From an uncultured Acidimicrobiia bacterium (GTDB lineage Bacteria > Actinomycetota > Acidimicrobiia > Acidimicrobiales > CAIXPF01), in NCBI GenBank assembly GCA_903921205.1, contig CAIXPF010000030.1, forward strand, positions 17,182 to 81,181: a stretch of DNA of 64,000 bases. The letters are read 5' to 3'. Of the stretch, positions 42,461 to 51,883 are shown piece after piece. Both the position numbers and the translations under genes were made by a program. The notes under the pieces are model-generated. The model had not been told where the DNA came from, did no database searches, and saw nothing but the letters and a program-made list of their open reading frames with translations. Every line of letters starts with the position of its first letter. The first letter of the stretch is position 1.

Positions 42461-43681
42461 ATGAACGACGAGCTCTGCCTGTACGAGGTCCGCGACGGGG
42501 TGGCGGTGGTGACGCTCAACCGTCCCGAGCGCAACAACGGCATGAACGGCGATCTGGAGGTCGCCTTCCTGTCCCGGCTGCTCCAGGCATCCGCCGACGA
42601 TGCCGCACGGGTGATCGTCATCACCGGGACCGGCAAGGCGTTCTGCCCCGGCGCCGATCTCGCCGGCGGCCCGGGGGCGAGCAGCGAGCCGCTGCCCAAC
42701 ACCAAGATCCCCGTCGACGTGGCCCGGCGCATCGACAAGCCGCTCATCGCCGCCATCAACGGTGGCTGTGCCGGGGTCGGCCTGGTGCAGGCCCTGTACT
42801 GCGATGTCCGTTTCGCCGATGTCGGCGCCAAGTTCACCTGCGCCTTCCCGCGCCGTGGCCTGGTCGCCGAGTACGGCATCGCCTGGATGCTGCCCCGTCT
42901 GGTGGGCCGGGGTGCTGCCACCGACCTGCTGCTGTCGGGCCGCACCTTCACCGCCGAGGAGGCCCTGCGCCTCGGTGTGGTCAGCCGGGTGTGCGAGCCG
43001 GGTACGGTCCTGCAGGAGGCCGTGGCCTATGCCCGCGACCTGGCGGTCAACGTGTCGCCGGCGTCGATGGCCACCATCAAGCGTCAGCTCGAGCGCTACG
43101 AGTGGATGGACTGGGACGGTGCCCTGGCCGATTCGCACACCTTGATGCGCCAGTCGATGGGCCAGGCCGACGTCATCGAGGGCATCGGGGCCTTCGTCGA
43201 GCGTCGCGAGCCGTCGTTCGTGCCGTTGGGCCAGGGCAGCCACTTCCCGTGGATGGACCGTCCCGAACCGGCCGGCTCCGCGGTGAGCGGCCTCACCCCC
43301 GCCGGCCTGAGCAAGGCGGCCGGGTTCTTCCACGCCGTCGAGGCCGCCGGCGGCCGGCTGGTGTCCATCGCCGGACAGGTGGCCCGTGACGGCGACGGCA
43401 ACATCGTCGGGGTCGGTGACCTCGCCGCGCAGACCGCACAGGCCTACGCCAACGTGGAGAAGGCCCTCGCCGCTGCCGGCCTGCATCCCCGTGACGTGGT
43501 CCGCCTCAACTACTACGTCGTCGGCCTCGACCCCGAGAAGTCGGCCCAGTTCGGTGCGGGCGCTGCAGCGGCCAAGGCTGCCGGGGTGAACCTGCCCAAG
43601 GCCGCGGCGACGATGGTGGGCGTCACCGCCCTGGCCGATCCCGCCTACCTGGTGGAGATCGAGGCCCTCGCCGTCCGCTGA
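42461..43681 (+). CDS. Enoyl-CoA hydratase/isomerase-RidA fusion protein
   Basis: A 406-residue fusion. Residues of about 1-260 are a crotonase: NRPERNNGMNGDL, GTGKAFCPGADLAGG (oxyanion hole) and AFPRRGLVAEYGIAWMLPRLVG (active-site Glu region). From about 285 the C-terminus is a full RidA domain (RLVSIAGQVARDGDGNIVGVGDL, LVEIEALAV). Like the stand-alone RidA at 40602, it lacks the deaminase Arg (NLPKAAATMVGV). The fusion implies one protein handles an acyl-CoA intermediate whose reactive enamine, or related product, the RidA domain might bind; that is inference. Start ATG 42461. Confidence 0.9.
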   Translation: MNDELCLYEVRDGVAVVTLNRPERNNGMNGDLEVAFLSRLLQASADDAARVIVITGTGKAFCPGADLAGGPGASSEPLPNTKIPVDVARRIDKPLIAAINGGCAGVGLVQALYCDVRFADVGAKFTCAFPRRGLVAEYGIAWMLPRLVGRGAATDLLLSGRTFTAEEALRLGVVSRVCEPGTVLQEAVAYARDLAVNVSPASMATIKRQLERYEWMDWDGALADSHTLMRQSMGQADVIEGIGAFVERREPSFVPLGQGSHFPWMDRPEPAGSAVSGLTPAGLSKAAGFFHAVEAAGGRLVSIAGQVARDGDGNIVGVGDLAAQTAQAYANVEKALAAAGLHPRDVVRLNYYVVGLDPEKSAQFGAGAAAAKAAGVNLPKAAATMVGVTALADPAYLVEIEALAVR

Positions 43682-43714
43682 CACGTCCTGTGCCCGGTTG
43701 TCATACCTAGGGGT

Positions 43715-44914
43715 ATGGCGACCGGGCCGGGCACCGACCGGCGTGCTCCTGCCAAGATGCTCGCCGTGGATGCGAACGCAGCGGTACGGGAACTCGTCGA
43801 AGGTCAGATCGCCGAAGGACGCCAGATCGGCGTGCAGGTGTGTGCCTACGTGCACGGTGAGAAGGTGATCGACGTCGTCGCCGGCAACCGTGGGCCCGAC
43901 GATGCCCGGCCGGTCGAGCCGGACTCGCTCTTCCTCAGCTTCTCCACCACCAAGGGGATCACGGCGCTGGCCCTGCACCAGCTCGCCGACCGGGGCCTGA
44001 TCGACTACGAGGCCCCGGTCGTCACCTACTGGCCGGCGTTCGGCCGCCACGGCAAGGACAAGCTGACCGTGGCCCAGGCCATGAGCCACCAGGCCGGCCT
44101 CTACGCCCTGCCCGATCCGCTGCTGCCCGAACACCTGACCGACTGGGACGCCGCGCTGGCACGCATCGAGGACGCCGTGCCGGCCTGGGAGCCTGGCACG
44201 GCCACCGGCTATCACGCCGTCACCTACGGCTGGATCGCCGGGGGCATCATCGCCGGGGCCTGTGGCCGCCACGTCAGCGACGTGATCCGAACCGAGATCG
44301 CCGAGCCGCTCGGGGTGGCCGACGAGTTCTTCGTGGGCCTGCCCGCCGATCCCGCCGTCGAGGCCCGGCTGACCACGTTGGCCATCGTCCCCGCCGGCGA
44401 CGGCCTGCCCATCCCCGACGACGCCCCGTTCTATCGGGCCATGCCGAAGGGTATGTGGCCGCACTTCAACGAACTGCCGTTCCGGCGGGCTGCCATGCCC
44501 GGCGCCAACGGCCATTTCAGCGCCCGTGCGCTGGCCAAGATGTACGGCGCGCTGGCCAACGGCGGCGAGATCGGCGGGGTGCGCCTGGTCAGCCCCGGAC
44601 GGATCGCCTCGATGCAGCAGCTGCGCACCGCCGAGGTCGACCGGGTGCTGATGACCGCGATCCGCAAGAACTGCGGCTTCTTCCTCGGCGGGCTGGGCCC
44701 GGATCTGCAGGGCAACCTGGTGCATGGTCCGATGGGGCCCCGCGAGACCGCGTTCGGTCACCCGGGCGCCGGCGGCTCGGTCGGGTTCGCCGATCCCGAG
44801 ATCGGCCTCGGCGTCGGCCTGACCATCAACAAGATGGCCTATCCGGTGCCGGGCACGGGGACGACGCTGGAGATCTGCGACCTCATCCGGTCCCTGGTCG
44901 AGGGCCAGGGCTAG
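43715..44914 (+). CDS. Serine hydrolase of the beta-lactamase (EstB) family
   Basis: A 399-residue class C-like serine hydrolase without a signal peptide, so cytosolic. The nucleophile motif SxxK is SFSTTKG near residue 74, the Tyr motif lies around YHAVTYGWIAG, and FGHPGAGGSVG near residue 350 replaces the KTG/HxG box. Members act as esterases, often on acyl or lactone substrates. It is in the rightward group with the crotonase-RidA fusion. The start is uncertain between ATG 43715 and ATG 43757, the latter beginning MLAVDANAAVRELV, closer to relatives. Confidence 0.85.
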   Translation: MATGPGTDRRAPAKMLAVDANAAVRELVEGQIAEGRQIGVQVCAYVHGEKVIDVVAGNRGPDDARPVEPDSLFLSFSTTKGITALALHQLADRGLIDYEAPVVTYWPAFGRHGKDKLTVAQAMSHQAGLYALPDPLLPEHLTDWDAALARIEDAVPAWEPGTATGYHAVTYGWIAGGIIAGACGRHVSDVIRTEIAEPLGVADEFFVGLPADPAVEARLTTLAIVPAGDGLPIPDDAPFYRAMPKGMWPHFNELPFRRAAMPGANGHFSARALAKMYGALANGGEIGGVRLVSPGRIASMQQLRTAEVDRVLMTAIRKNCGFFLGGLGPDLQGNLVHGPMGPRETAFGHPGAGGSVGFADPEIGLGVGLTINKMAYPVPGTGTTLEICDLIRSLVEGQG

Positions 44915-44950
44915 GGTCGCCCAGGCGGGGGCCGACGAGGAGGACAGGAC

Positions 44951-45724
44951 ATGTGGTTGCGCATCCGTCAGATCGCACTGGTCGCGGAACAGCTCGAGCC
45001 GGTGATCGAGGACTTCAGGGCCGTGCTCGGCCTCGAGGTGTGCTTCGTGGACCCCAGCGTGAAGGTCTTCGGCCTGCACAACTCGTTGATGCCGGTGGGG
45101 AACCAGTTCATCGAGGTGGTCGCCCCCATCCAGGAGGGCACGACCGCCGGCCGCTACCTCGAACGCCGCAGGGGCGACGGTGGCTACATGGTCATCACCC
45201 AGTGCGACGACCATGCGGCCCGCAAGGCCCGGGTCGATGCCATCGGCGTCCGCCAGGCGTGGGGCATGGAGCATGGTGACTACCGCTGCATGCAGCTGCA
45301 CCCCAAGGACACCGGCGGGTCGTTCTTCGAGATCGACGCCATGGTCGGTGCGGGGGGCCTCGACGCCGACGGCCCGTGGGAACCGGCCGGTGGGAGCGCG
45401 TGGAAGCCGTTCCGCCGCCTCGAACGGGTGACTGCCATCACGGCCGCCGAGCTGCAGAGCGACGACCCGGCCGCCCTTGCCGCCCGCTGGGCGTCCATCG
45501 CCGAGGTGCCGGTCGGGACCGATGCCGAGGGCAACCAGATCGTCGAGCTCGACAACGCCATCTTGCGCTTCGTGACCGCCACCGACGGCCGGGGCGAAGG
45601 TCTCGGCGGGATCGACGTCGCCACCGTGGACGCCGCGGCGATTCTCGACGCGGCACGCGCCCGCGGGGCCTACGTGCACGATGGCCAGGTGCTGCTCGGC
45701 GGGCTGCGGGTGAACCTGCGATGA
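44951..45724 (+). CDS. VOC (glyoxalase/bleomycin-resistance fold) family protein
   Basis: A 257-residue protein with two beta-alpha-beta-beta-beta modules. The first has IRQIALVAEQLEPVIEDFRAVLGLEV and FEIDAMVG, typical of the VOC fold; the second is degenerate. Metal ligands cannot be assigned safely (candidates include His98-area residues and Glu in SFFEID). The family covers dioxygenases, isomerases and binding proteins. GAGGAGG lies 8 bases before the ATG. Its stop overlaps the next crotonase start (ATGA), so the two are coupled and may act in the same pathway. Confidence 0.82.
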   Translation: MWLRIRQIALVAEQLEPVIEDFRAVLGLEVCFVDPSVKVFGLHNSLMPVGNQFIEVVAPIQEGTTAGRYLERRRGDGGYMVITQCDDHAARKARVDAIGVRQAWGMEHGDYRCMQLHPKDTGGSFFEIDAMVGAGGLDADGPWEPAGGSAWKPFRRLERVTAITAAELQSDDPAALAARWASIAEVPVGTDAEGNQIVELDNAILRFVTATDGRGEGLGGIDVATVDAAAILDAARARGAYVHDGQVLLGGLRVNLR

Positions 45725-46569
45725 CCGACACGAAGCCGACCGACCCGCCGGCGGCCGGACACGCCATCGCCGTCACCGTCGAGGATCCGGTCTGCATCAT
45801 CCGGCTCGACCGGCCCGAGCGGCTCAACGCCCTGACCTTCCCGATGCTCGACGAGCTGCGGGCCGCGGTCGAGACCGCGGCCGCCGATCCACGGGTGGTC
45901 GGCATCGTCATCACCGGCAACGGGCGTGGCTTCTGCTCCGGGCTCGACGCTGCCGTGCTCGCCGCGGTCACCGGCGGCGACGGCGCCGAGAACCATGCCG
46001 GTGCCCGGCCCGCCACTGCCGAGGAGCTGCCCGGCCTGTTCAGCTACCTGCTGCACGTACCCAAGCCGGTTGTGGCCGCCGTCAACGGCGTGGCCGCAGG
46101 CGGCGGCGTGGTGCTGGCCTCGATGTGCGACGTGCGTCTGGCGTCGGACCTTGCGTCGTTCACCACCGTCTTCCTGCAGCGCGGTCTCGTCGCCGAGCAC
46201 GGCACCAGCTGGATCCTGCCGCGGTTGCTCGGCCCTGGCCGAGCCCTCGACCTGCTGTGGACCGGCCGACGGATCAGCGCCGAGGAGGCGTTGACGGTGG
46301 GGATGATCGAGTACGTGGTGCCCGCGGACGAACTGCTGGACCGGGCGGTCGACTACGTCCGGCAGATCGCGGCGTCGGCGTCGCCGGCCACGGTGGCCGC
46401 CACCAAGCGGATGGTCTACGACCACCTCGGCACCGGCTACGAGGCGGCGTTGCGCGATGCCGACGCCGAGGCCTGGCGGGCCGTCGAAGGCCCCGACGCC
46501 ACCGAGGGCGCGCAGGCCCTGCTCGAGAAGCGGCCGCCCCGGTTCCGCCGCCTCGGTACCGACGGCTGA
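45721..46569 (+). CDS. Enoyl-CoA hydratase/isomerase family protein
   Basis: A 282-residue crotonase. IIRLDRPERLNALTFPML begins the fold; NGRGFCSGLDAAVLAAV and AAVNGVAAGGGVVLASMCDVRLAS make the oxyanion hole, and FLQRGLVAEHGTSWILPRLLG holds the region of the catalytic Glu. It is overlapped by the VOC gene upstream (ATGA). The substrate chain is unknown. The C-terminal tail ends with KRPPRFRRL, common in beta-oxidation hydratases. It is convergent with the next crotonase, with a GACCGG-rich spacer between the two stops. Confidence 0.88.
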   Translation: MTDTKPTDPPAAGHAIAVTVEDPVCIIRLDRPERLNALTFPMLDELRAAVETAAADPRVVGIVITGNGRGFCSGLDAAVLAAVTGGDGAENHAGARPATAEELPGLFSYLLHVPKPVVAAVNGVAAGGGVVLASMCDVRLASDLASFTTVFLQRGLVAEHGTSWILPRLLGPGRALDLLWTGRRISAEEALTVGMIEYVVPADELLDRAVDYVRQIAASASPATVAATKRMVYDHLGTGYEAALRDADAEAWRAVEGPDATEGAQALLEKRPPRFRRLGTDG

Positions 46570-46647
46570 CCCGGGCTGGACGGACCGGACGGACCGGACC
46601 GGCCGGACCGGCCGGCGACCGACGGTCCACCGGCGAGGTTCCGGCCC

Positions 46648-47433
46648 TCAGCGACCCTGGAAGTTGGCCGGACGCTTCTCCACGAAGGCCCGGAACGCCT
46701 CGATGCAGTCCTCGCTGGCGGTGATGCGGGTGTGCCGTTCGGTCTCGATGTCCAGGAAGTCGCTGAAGCCCAGCCGCTCGGCGGCCACGAAGTTGGCCTT
46801 CATACCCCGCAGGGCCAGGGGAGCGGCGGCGGCCAGACGGGCCGCCAGTGCCGCGGCCTCGGCCCGGAAGGTGTCGTCGGGGAACACCTTCGACACCAGG
46901 CCCATGCGCAACGCCTCGTCGGCGCCGAACTTCCCGGGCAGGAAGTACAGCTCGCGGGCCTTCGCCGGCCCCACGATGCGCGGCAAGGTCCACGGGCCAC
47001 CCATGTCGCCGGCCACCGCCACGTCGAGGAAGGCCGTGTTGAACGTGGCCCGCTCCGACGCCACCCGCAGGTCACAGGCACACGCCCAGCCGAGCCCGGC
47101 TCCGGCGCAGGCCCCGTTGATCGCGGCCACGGTGACCGCCGGCATCTCGTGCAGCAGCCTGGTCAGGTCGAAGTACACCGGGCGCAGCGGCTCGTCGGCG
47201 CCACCTTCGCTGTAGTGCTTGAGGTCGGCACCTGGGCAGAACCCCTTACCCGCCCCGGTCAGCACCAGCACCCGAACGGCCGGATCGAGAGCTGCCGTCG
47301 ACAGCACCTCGTGCAGTTCGCGCATCATGGTGTTGATGATCCCGTTGAGCCGGTCGGGCCGGTTCAACGTGACGGTGCCGATCCCGTCGGCCAGCTCGTA
47401 GCGGATGGTCTGGTAGGTGTCGGATGCGCCCAC
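46648..47433 (-). CDS. Enoyl-CoA hydratase/isomerase family protein
   Basis: A 261-residue crotonase: VTLNRPDRLNGIINTMM, GAGKGFCPGADLKHYSEGG, and AINGACAGAGLGWACACDLRVAS. The Glu site of a hydratase is replaced in part (GDMGGPWTLPRIVG has no Glu at one expected place), so isomerase or hydrolase activity is possible. It lies 5 bases after the acyl-CoA dehydrogenase gene on the same strand. The start is a GTG with GAGGAG eight bases upstream; the longer open frame through the dehydrogenase gene is a shadow. Confidence 0.86.
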   Translation of the reverse strand: MGASDTYQTIRYELADGIGTVTLNRPDRLNGIINTMMRELHEVLSTAALDPAVRVLVLTGAGKGFCPGADLKHYSEGGADEPLRPVYFDLTRLLHEMPAVTVAAINGACAGAGLGWACACDLRVASERATFNTAFLDVAVAGDMGGPWTLPRIVGPAKARELYFLPGKFGADEALRMGLVSKVFPDDTFRAEAAALAARLAAAAPLALRGMKANFVAAERLGFSDFLDIETERHTRITASEDCIEAFRAFVEKRPANFQGR

Positions 47434-47438
47434 GGCGG

Positions 47439-48740
47439 TCAGATCTCCTCGAGGACGTGCTGCTCGAGCAGCTCGGCGAAGCGCTCGCGGGCCTGGTCGC
47501 GCAGGGTGAGGGTGTGCTGGGACGGGAACAGGCCCTCGGTGGGGGCGTGCTCGGAGAGCACCAGACGGGCGAGGGTGGCCTTGTGCACCTCGGTCGGCCC
47601 GTCGGCGAGGCCCATGTGGAACGACTCGATGACCATGCCGGCGAAGGGCATCTCGTTGGACACCCCGAGGCTGCCGTGGATCTGCAGCGCCCGCGCCGCC
47701 ACGTCGTGGTACACCTTCGGCATCAGGGCCTTGACCGCGGCGATGTCCTTGCGGACCCGCTTGTAGTCCTTGTACCGGTCGATCTTCCACGCGGTCTGCA
47801 GGACGAGCAGCCGGAAGCACTCGATGTCGATCCACGACTGGGCGACCATGTCCTGCACCATCTGCTTGCGGCCCAGCATCTCGCCCTGGGTGAAGCGGCT
47901 GACCGCCCGTTCGCAGAGCATGTCGAAGGCCTTGCGGACCTGGCCGACGGTGCGCATGGCGTGGTGGATGCGGCCGCCGCCGAGGCGGGTCTGGGCCACG
48001 ACGAACGCCCCGCCACGGTCGCCGAGCATGTTGGCCTTCGGCACCCGTACGTCGCGGTATTCCATGTAGGCGTGGCTGCCCTCGCGGTCGGCCTGGTAGC
48101 CGAGGGCGACGTTGCGCTTGATGATGATGCCGGGGGTGTCCGCCGGCACCAGGAACATCGACATGCGCTGGTACGGCGGGTTGTCGGGGTCGGTGACCGC
48201 CATGGTGATGAAGAAGTCGGCGTAGCGGGCGTTGGACGAGAACCACTTCTCGCCGTTGATGACCCATTCGTCGCCGTCGGCCTCGGCCCGGCAGGTGAAC
48301 ACCTTGGGGTCGGCGCCGCCCTGCGGCTCGGTCATCGAGAAGCACGACACCATGTCGTTGCGCAGCAACGGCTCCAGGAAGCGATGCTTCTGCTCCGGGG
48401 TGCCGTAGTGGGCGAGGATCTCGCTGTTGCCCGAGTCGGGGGCCTGGCAGCCGAAGGTGACCGGCGCGCACTTGGCGGTTCCGAGGATCTCGTTGAGCAG
48501 GCCCAGCTTGACCTGCCCGTACCCGGGGCCGCCGAGGTCGGGCCCGAGGTGGCACGCCCACAGGCCGCGGTCGCGGACCTTCTGCTGCAGCGGCGGGATG
48601 ACGGCCTGACGGATCGGGTCACGCAGGTCGTAGGGGCTGGCGACGATGTGGTCGAGCGGGGCGATCTCGGTCTCCACGAAGTCGCGCACCCAGTCCAGTT
48701 CCTGTTGGAACTGCGGATCGGTCTCGAAATCCCACGACAT
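47439..48740 (-). CDS. Acyl-CoA dehydrogenase
   Basis: A 433-residue acyl-CoA dehydrogenase of normal size. CFSMTEPQGGADPKVF is the flavin/substrate loop, WVINGEKWFSSNA follows, and the C-terminal RALQIHGSLGVSNEMPFAGMV is the conserved helix region. Residues resemble the larger FadE types used on branched or cyclic acyl-CoAs. It is co-directional with the crotonase downstream, making a dehydrogenation-hydration pair. GAGGGGA lies upstream of the ATG. The electron acceptor is ETF by family. Confidence 0.9.
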   Translation of the reverse strand: MSWDFETDPQFQQELDWVRDFVETEIAPLDHIVASPYDLRDPIRQAVIPPLQQKVRDRGLWACHLGPDLGGPGYGQVKLGLLNEILGTAKCAPVTFGCQAPDSGNSEILAHYGTPEQKHRFLEPLLRNDMVSCFSMTEPQGGADPKVFTCRAEADGDEWVINGEKWFSSNARYADFFITMAVTDPDNPPYQRMSMFLVPADTPGIIIKRNVALGYQADREGSHAYMEYRDVRVPKANMLGDRGGAFVVAQTRLGGGRIHHAMRTVGQVRKAFDMLCERAVSRFTQGEMLGRKQMVQDMVAQSWIDIECFRLLVLQTAWKIDRYKDYKRVRKDIAAVKALMPKVYHDVAARALQIHGSLGVSNEMPFAGMVIESFHMGLADGPTEVHKATLARLVLSEHAPTEGLFPSQHTLTLRDQARERFAELLEQHVLEEI

Positions 48741-48836
48741 GTCGTTCCCCTCGGCTCAGCTGCAGGGCCGCCTGTGCGGCCGGCTCAGCCTGTCATCTCC
48801 GCCGGGTTCGGGCCAGCACGACGCCGGCTGCGACGA

Positions 48837-50057
48837 TCAGCTCGCAGGCGCCGCGGCCGACCAGGCCGTCGCGTACTCCTCCGCGGCGGCGTCCCAGGTG
48901 AGCGCGGTGTGGGTCCGCGCGGCGTGCACGTCACGCCAGTAGCGCTGCATCGGTTCGTCCGTGGCCAGGGCGCTGCCACCTGACGCCTCGTAGAGCCGGT
49001 CGACGGCCCGGGCGCACAGTCGCACCGAGAACGCGGTGTCACGCAGCACGGTGGCGGACTCGAGCGCGCCCGGCGCGACCCGCCGGCCGTCGCCGGCCGG
49101 CTCGTCGTCGGGGCCGTTTCCGCCGCCTGCTGCGTCGCGGCCCATTCGGTCGAGCTCGGCCGCGGCGCGCTGCAGCACCAGGCCGGCGGCGTCGATCTCG
49201 GCGGAGGACTCGGCGACCCGAAACCCTGCGGCGGGGTCCTGGCGTTGGGGGCGGCGGGCCGTGCCGACGAGGTGGCCGGTGCTGCGGGCGCCGAAGCGCT
49301 CGAGGGCCGCCCGGGCGGCGCCGATGACCGGCGGGGCGAGGACCAGCATGGCGACCGGCCGGAACGGGGCGAACAGCATGGTCTCCGCGCCGGCGAACTG
49401 GCCCGGGGCCCGGCCCTGTGCGGCGGCACCGACCGACAGCACCCGGTGGGCGGGCACCACGGTGCCGTCGGGAACCACCACGTCCTTGCTGCCGGTGCCG
49501 CGCAGCCCCATGACCTGCCAGGTGTCGTGGTCGATGACGGTCTGCGCCGCCGGCAGCATGGCGATGACCCGGTCGTCGCGTCCGTCGGGTCCGGGCACGA
49601 TGCCGCCGACCCCGAACCAGTCGGCATGGTCGCAGCCGCTGCCGAAGGGGAACCGGCCACCGATCATCACATCGCCGTCGGAGGTCCGCTCGAAACGGAC
49701 CCGTGGCACGATCGACGCACTGATGCGGGCGTCGGGGTCCGGGCCCCAGACGTCATCCTGGGCCCGGGGGTCGAACAGGGCCAGCATCCAGTTGTGGGCG
49801 CTCCAGACCGACAGGCACCACGCCGCGGACGTGCAGGCCTCGCCGACCGCGGCCACGACCTCGGTGTAGGCGGCGAAGCCGGCGGCGCCACCGCCGTGGC
49901 GGCGGGGCTGCAGCAGCCGGTGGGCGCCGATGGCGGTCAGTTCCTCGGCGGTGCGCAGGTCGAGGCGGCGGTCGGCCTCGGCCCGGGCGGCGCGTTCGGC
50001 CCAACGGGGGGCCAGCGCACGGACCTCGTCGACGATCGTGCGGGGTTCGAGCAGCAC
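48837..50057 (-). CDS. Acyl-CoA dehydrogenase-family flavin monooxygenase-like protein
   Basis: A 406-residue protein with the acyl-CoA dehydrogenase fold but of the HsaA/DszC-like branch: GACTSAAWCLSVWSAHNWML, then GGRFPFGSGCDHADWFGVGG and TWQVMGLRGTGSKDVVVPD. This branch comprises two-component flavin hydroxylases and N-oxygenases, so reduced flavin from a separate reductase would be needed. The substrate is unknown. A 20-residue Gly/Pro/Asp-rich insert lies near residue 330. Start is a GTG with GGGAGG eight bases upstream; the longer open frame above is not supported. Confidence 0.82.
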   Translation of the reverse strand: MLLEPRTIVDEVRALAPRWAERAARAEADRRLDLRTAEELTAIGAHRLLQPRRHGGGAAGFAAYTEVVAAVGEACTSAAWCLSVWSAHNWMLALFDPRAQDDVWGPDPDARISASIVPRVRFERTSDGDVMIGGRFPFGSGCDHADWFGVGGIVPGPDGRDDRVIAMLPAAQTVIDHDTWQVMGLRGTGSKDVVVPDGTVVPAHRVLSVGAAAQGRAPGQFAGAETMLFAPFRPVAMLVLAPPVIGAARAALERFGARSTGHLVGTARRPQRQDPAAGFRVAESSAEIDAAGLVLQRAAAELDRMGRDAAGGGNGPDDEPAGDGRRVAPGALESATVLRDTAFSVRLCARAVDRLYEASGGSALATDEPMQRYWRDVHAARTHTALTWDAAAEEYATAWSAAAPAS

Positions 50058-50242
50058 GGCGATCCTCCCACGGACGGTTCGACCTCCATCATGGCCGATC
50101 AGCGGGCGTTGCGATGCGGCCGGCGGGCGGTTCCCCGCCGGTCTACCGGGGGTGCGTCGGGCCGTCTGCGGGATTGCGCTGTGGGCCGGAGCACGGCGTC
50201 GGTGGACTTGGCCGGTGCGCCGTAGGTGGGCGAGCATGGACC

Positions 50243-51883
50243 ATGCGACTACCGCAGGCGCGACCGCTGCCGAGCACGATCGACACCCGCTCCGACCAGT
50301 TCCGCCGGAACCGGGCCGACATGGAGGAGATGCTCGCCGTTCTCGACGGGCTGTACCGTCAGGCCGCTGAGGGGGGCGGGGCCCGTTCCCACGAGCGTCT
50401 CGCCGCCCGGGGCAAGATGCCCGTACGGGACCGTATCTCGCTGGCGTTGGACCGTGACTCGCCGTTCCTCGAGATCAGCCCGCTGGCGGCGTGGGGCTCC
50501 GACTACACCGTCGGCAGCGGCATGGTGCTCGGTATCGGCGTGATCGCCGGCACGGAGTGCGTGATGCTGGCCAACGATCCCTCCGTGCTCGGCGGGGCCA
50601 TGACCAGTTTCGCGGTGAAGAAGCTGATGCGGGCGCTCGAGATCGCCCGGCACAACCGGATGCCGTACATCCAGTTCGTGGAGTCCGCCGGTGCCGACCT
50701 GCGCGGCGATCCCGACCCCGAGCGGTCGATGCGGACCAACACCACCCATTTCGGCGAGTCGGGCCGCATGTTCTACGAGATCACCGAACTGTCGAAGATG
50801 CGCATCCCGACGATGTCGGTGGTGTTCGGCAGCTCCACCGCCGGCGGCGCCTACCAACCGGGCATGTCGGACTACAACATCATGATCCGCGACCAGTCGA
50901 AGGTGTTCCTCGGCGGCCCGCCGTTGGTGAAGATGGCCACCGGCGAGGACTCCGACGACGAGACCCTCGGCGGTGCGGTCATGCACACCGAGATCTCCGG
51001 CCTCGGCGACTACCTCGCGAACGACGAGCTCGACGCCATCCGCCTCTGCCGCGAGGTGGTGTCCCACCTCAACTGGCGCAAGCTCGGGCCGGGCCCGACC
51101 ATGCCGGCGGAGGAGCCGGTGCACGACGCCGAGGACCTGCTGGGCATGGTGTCGCGCGACCTGCGCCAGCCCCTCGACATCCGCGAGGTCATCGCCCGGG
51201 TCGTCGACGGCAGCCGCTTCGAGGAGTTCAAGGCCCGCTACGGCACGACCATGGTGTGCGGTTGGGGCTCCATCCACGGCTACCCGGTCGGCATCGTGGG
51301 CAACAACGGGGCGATCTTCTCGCAGTCGGCCGAGAAGGCCGCCCAGTTCATCCAGCTGTGCAACCAGATCGACGTGCCGCTGGTGTTCCTGCAGAACATC
51401 ACCGGCTTCATGGTGGGCCGCGACTTCGAGCACTCCGGCATCGTCAAGAACGGCTCGTTGATGATCAACGCCATGTCGAACTCGACGGTGCCGCACATCA
51501 CGGTGATCGTCGGCTCGTCCTACGGTGCCGGGAACTACGGCATGTCGGGACGGGGCTTCAACACCCGCTTCACGTACCTGTGGCCCACCGCCAAGATCGC
51601 AGTCATGGGGCCCAAGCAGATGGCGGGGGTGATGAGCATCGTGGAGCGCAACAAGGCCCAACGACAGGGCACACCCTTCGACGAGGAGGCCGACTCCCAA
51701 CGGGCGGCGTTCGTGGAGGAATGGGCGGAGAAGCAGTCCCTCGCGCTGTACGCCACGTCGCGGGTCAGTGACGACGGCATCATCGACCCGCGCGACACCC
51801 GGACGGTGATCGGCATGAGCCTGTCCTACTGCCACAACAACACGGTGCAGGGCGCACCGAACTACGGGGTGTTCCGGCCATGA
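50243..51883 (+). CDS. Acyl-CoA carboxylase carboxyltransferase (beta) subunit, MCC/geranyl-CoA-like
   Basis: A 546-residue carboxyltransferase. The two crotonase-like halves show VGSGMVLGIGVIAGTECVMLAND and the CoA-binding GSSTAGGAYQPGMSDYNIMI in the first, and VFLQNITGFMVGRDFEHSGI and SSYGAGNYGMSGRG in the second. This pattern is closer to methylcrotonyl- and geranyl-CoA carboxylase beta chains than to acetyl-CoA types. It overlaps the biotin carboxylase gene by 4 bases (ATGA), so the two form the enzyme. The substrate is unproven; LeuCDB products and terpenoids are both possible feeds. Confidence 0.88.
   Translation: MRLPQARPLPSTIDTRSDQFRRNRADMEEMLAVLDGLYRQAAEGGGARSHERLAARGKMPVRDRISLALDRDSPFLEISPLAAWGSDYTVGSGMVLGIGVIAGTECVMLANDPSVLGGAMTSFAVKKLMRALEIARHNRMPYIQFVESAGADLRGDPDPERSMRTNTTHFGESGRMFYEITELSKMRIPTMSVVFGSSTAGGAYQPGMSDYNIMIRDQSKVFLGGPPLVKMATGEDSDDETLGGAVMHTEISGLGDYLANDELDAIRLCREVVSHLNWRKLGPGPTMPAEEPVHDAEDLLGMVSRDLRQPLDIREVIARVVDGSRFEEFKARYGTTMVCGWGSIHGYPVGIVGNNGAIFSQSAEKAAQFIQLCNQIDVPLVFLQNITGFMVGRDFEHSGIVKNGSLMINAMSNSTVPHITVIVGSSYGAGNYGMSGRGFNTRFTYLWPTAKIAVMGPKQMAGVMSIVERNKAQRQGTPFDEEADSQRAAFVEEWAEKQSLALYATSRVSDDGIIDPRDTRTVIGMSLSYCHNNTVQGAPNYGVFRP

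Noticed and set aside
42245..45679. A 1144-codon open frame on the minus strand
   Set aside because: It is antisense to the crotonase-RidA, serine hydrolase and VOC genes, which have clear motifs.
46570..46647. GACCGG-rich spacer between convergent crotonase genes as a terminator
   Set aside because: It is a low-complexity repeat with many possible weak pairings but no clean stem and no T-run.
50226..50543. Frame with ATG 50236, seven bases after TAGGTG
   Set aside because: The -10-like spacing is tempting, but the frame is wrong for the carboxyltransferase, whose homology begins from ATG 50243.
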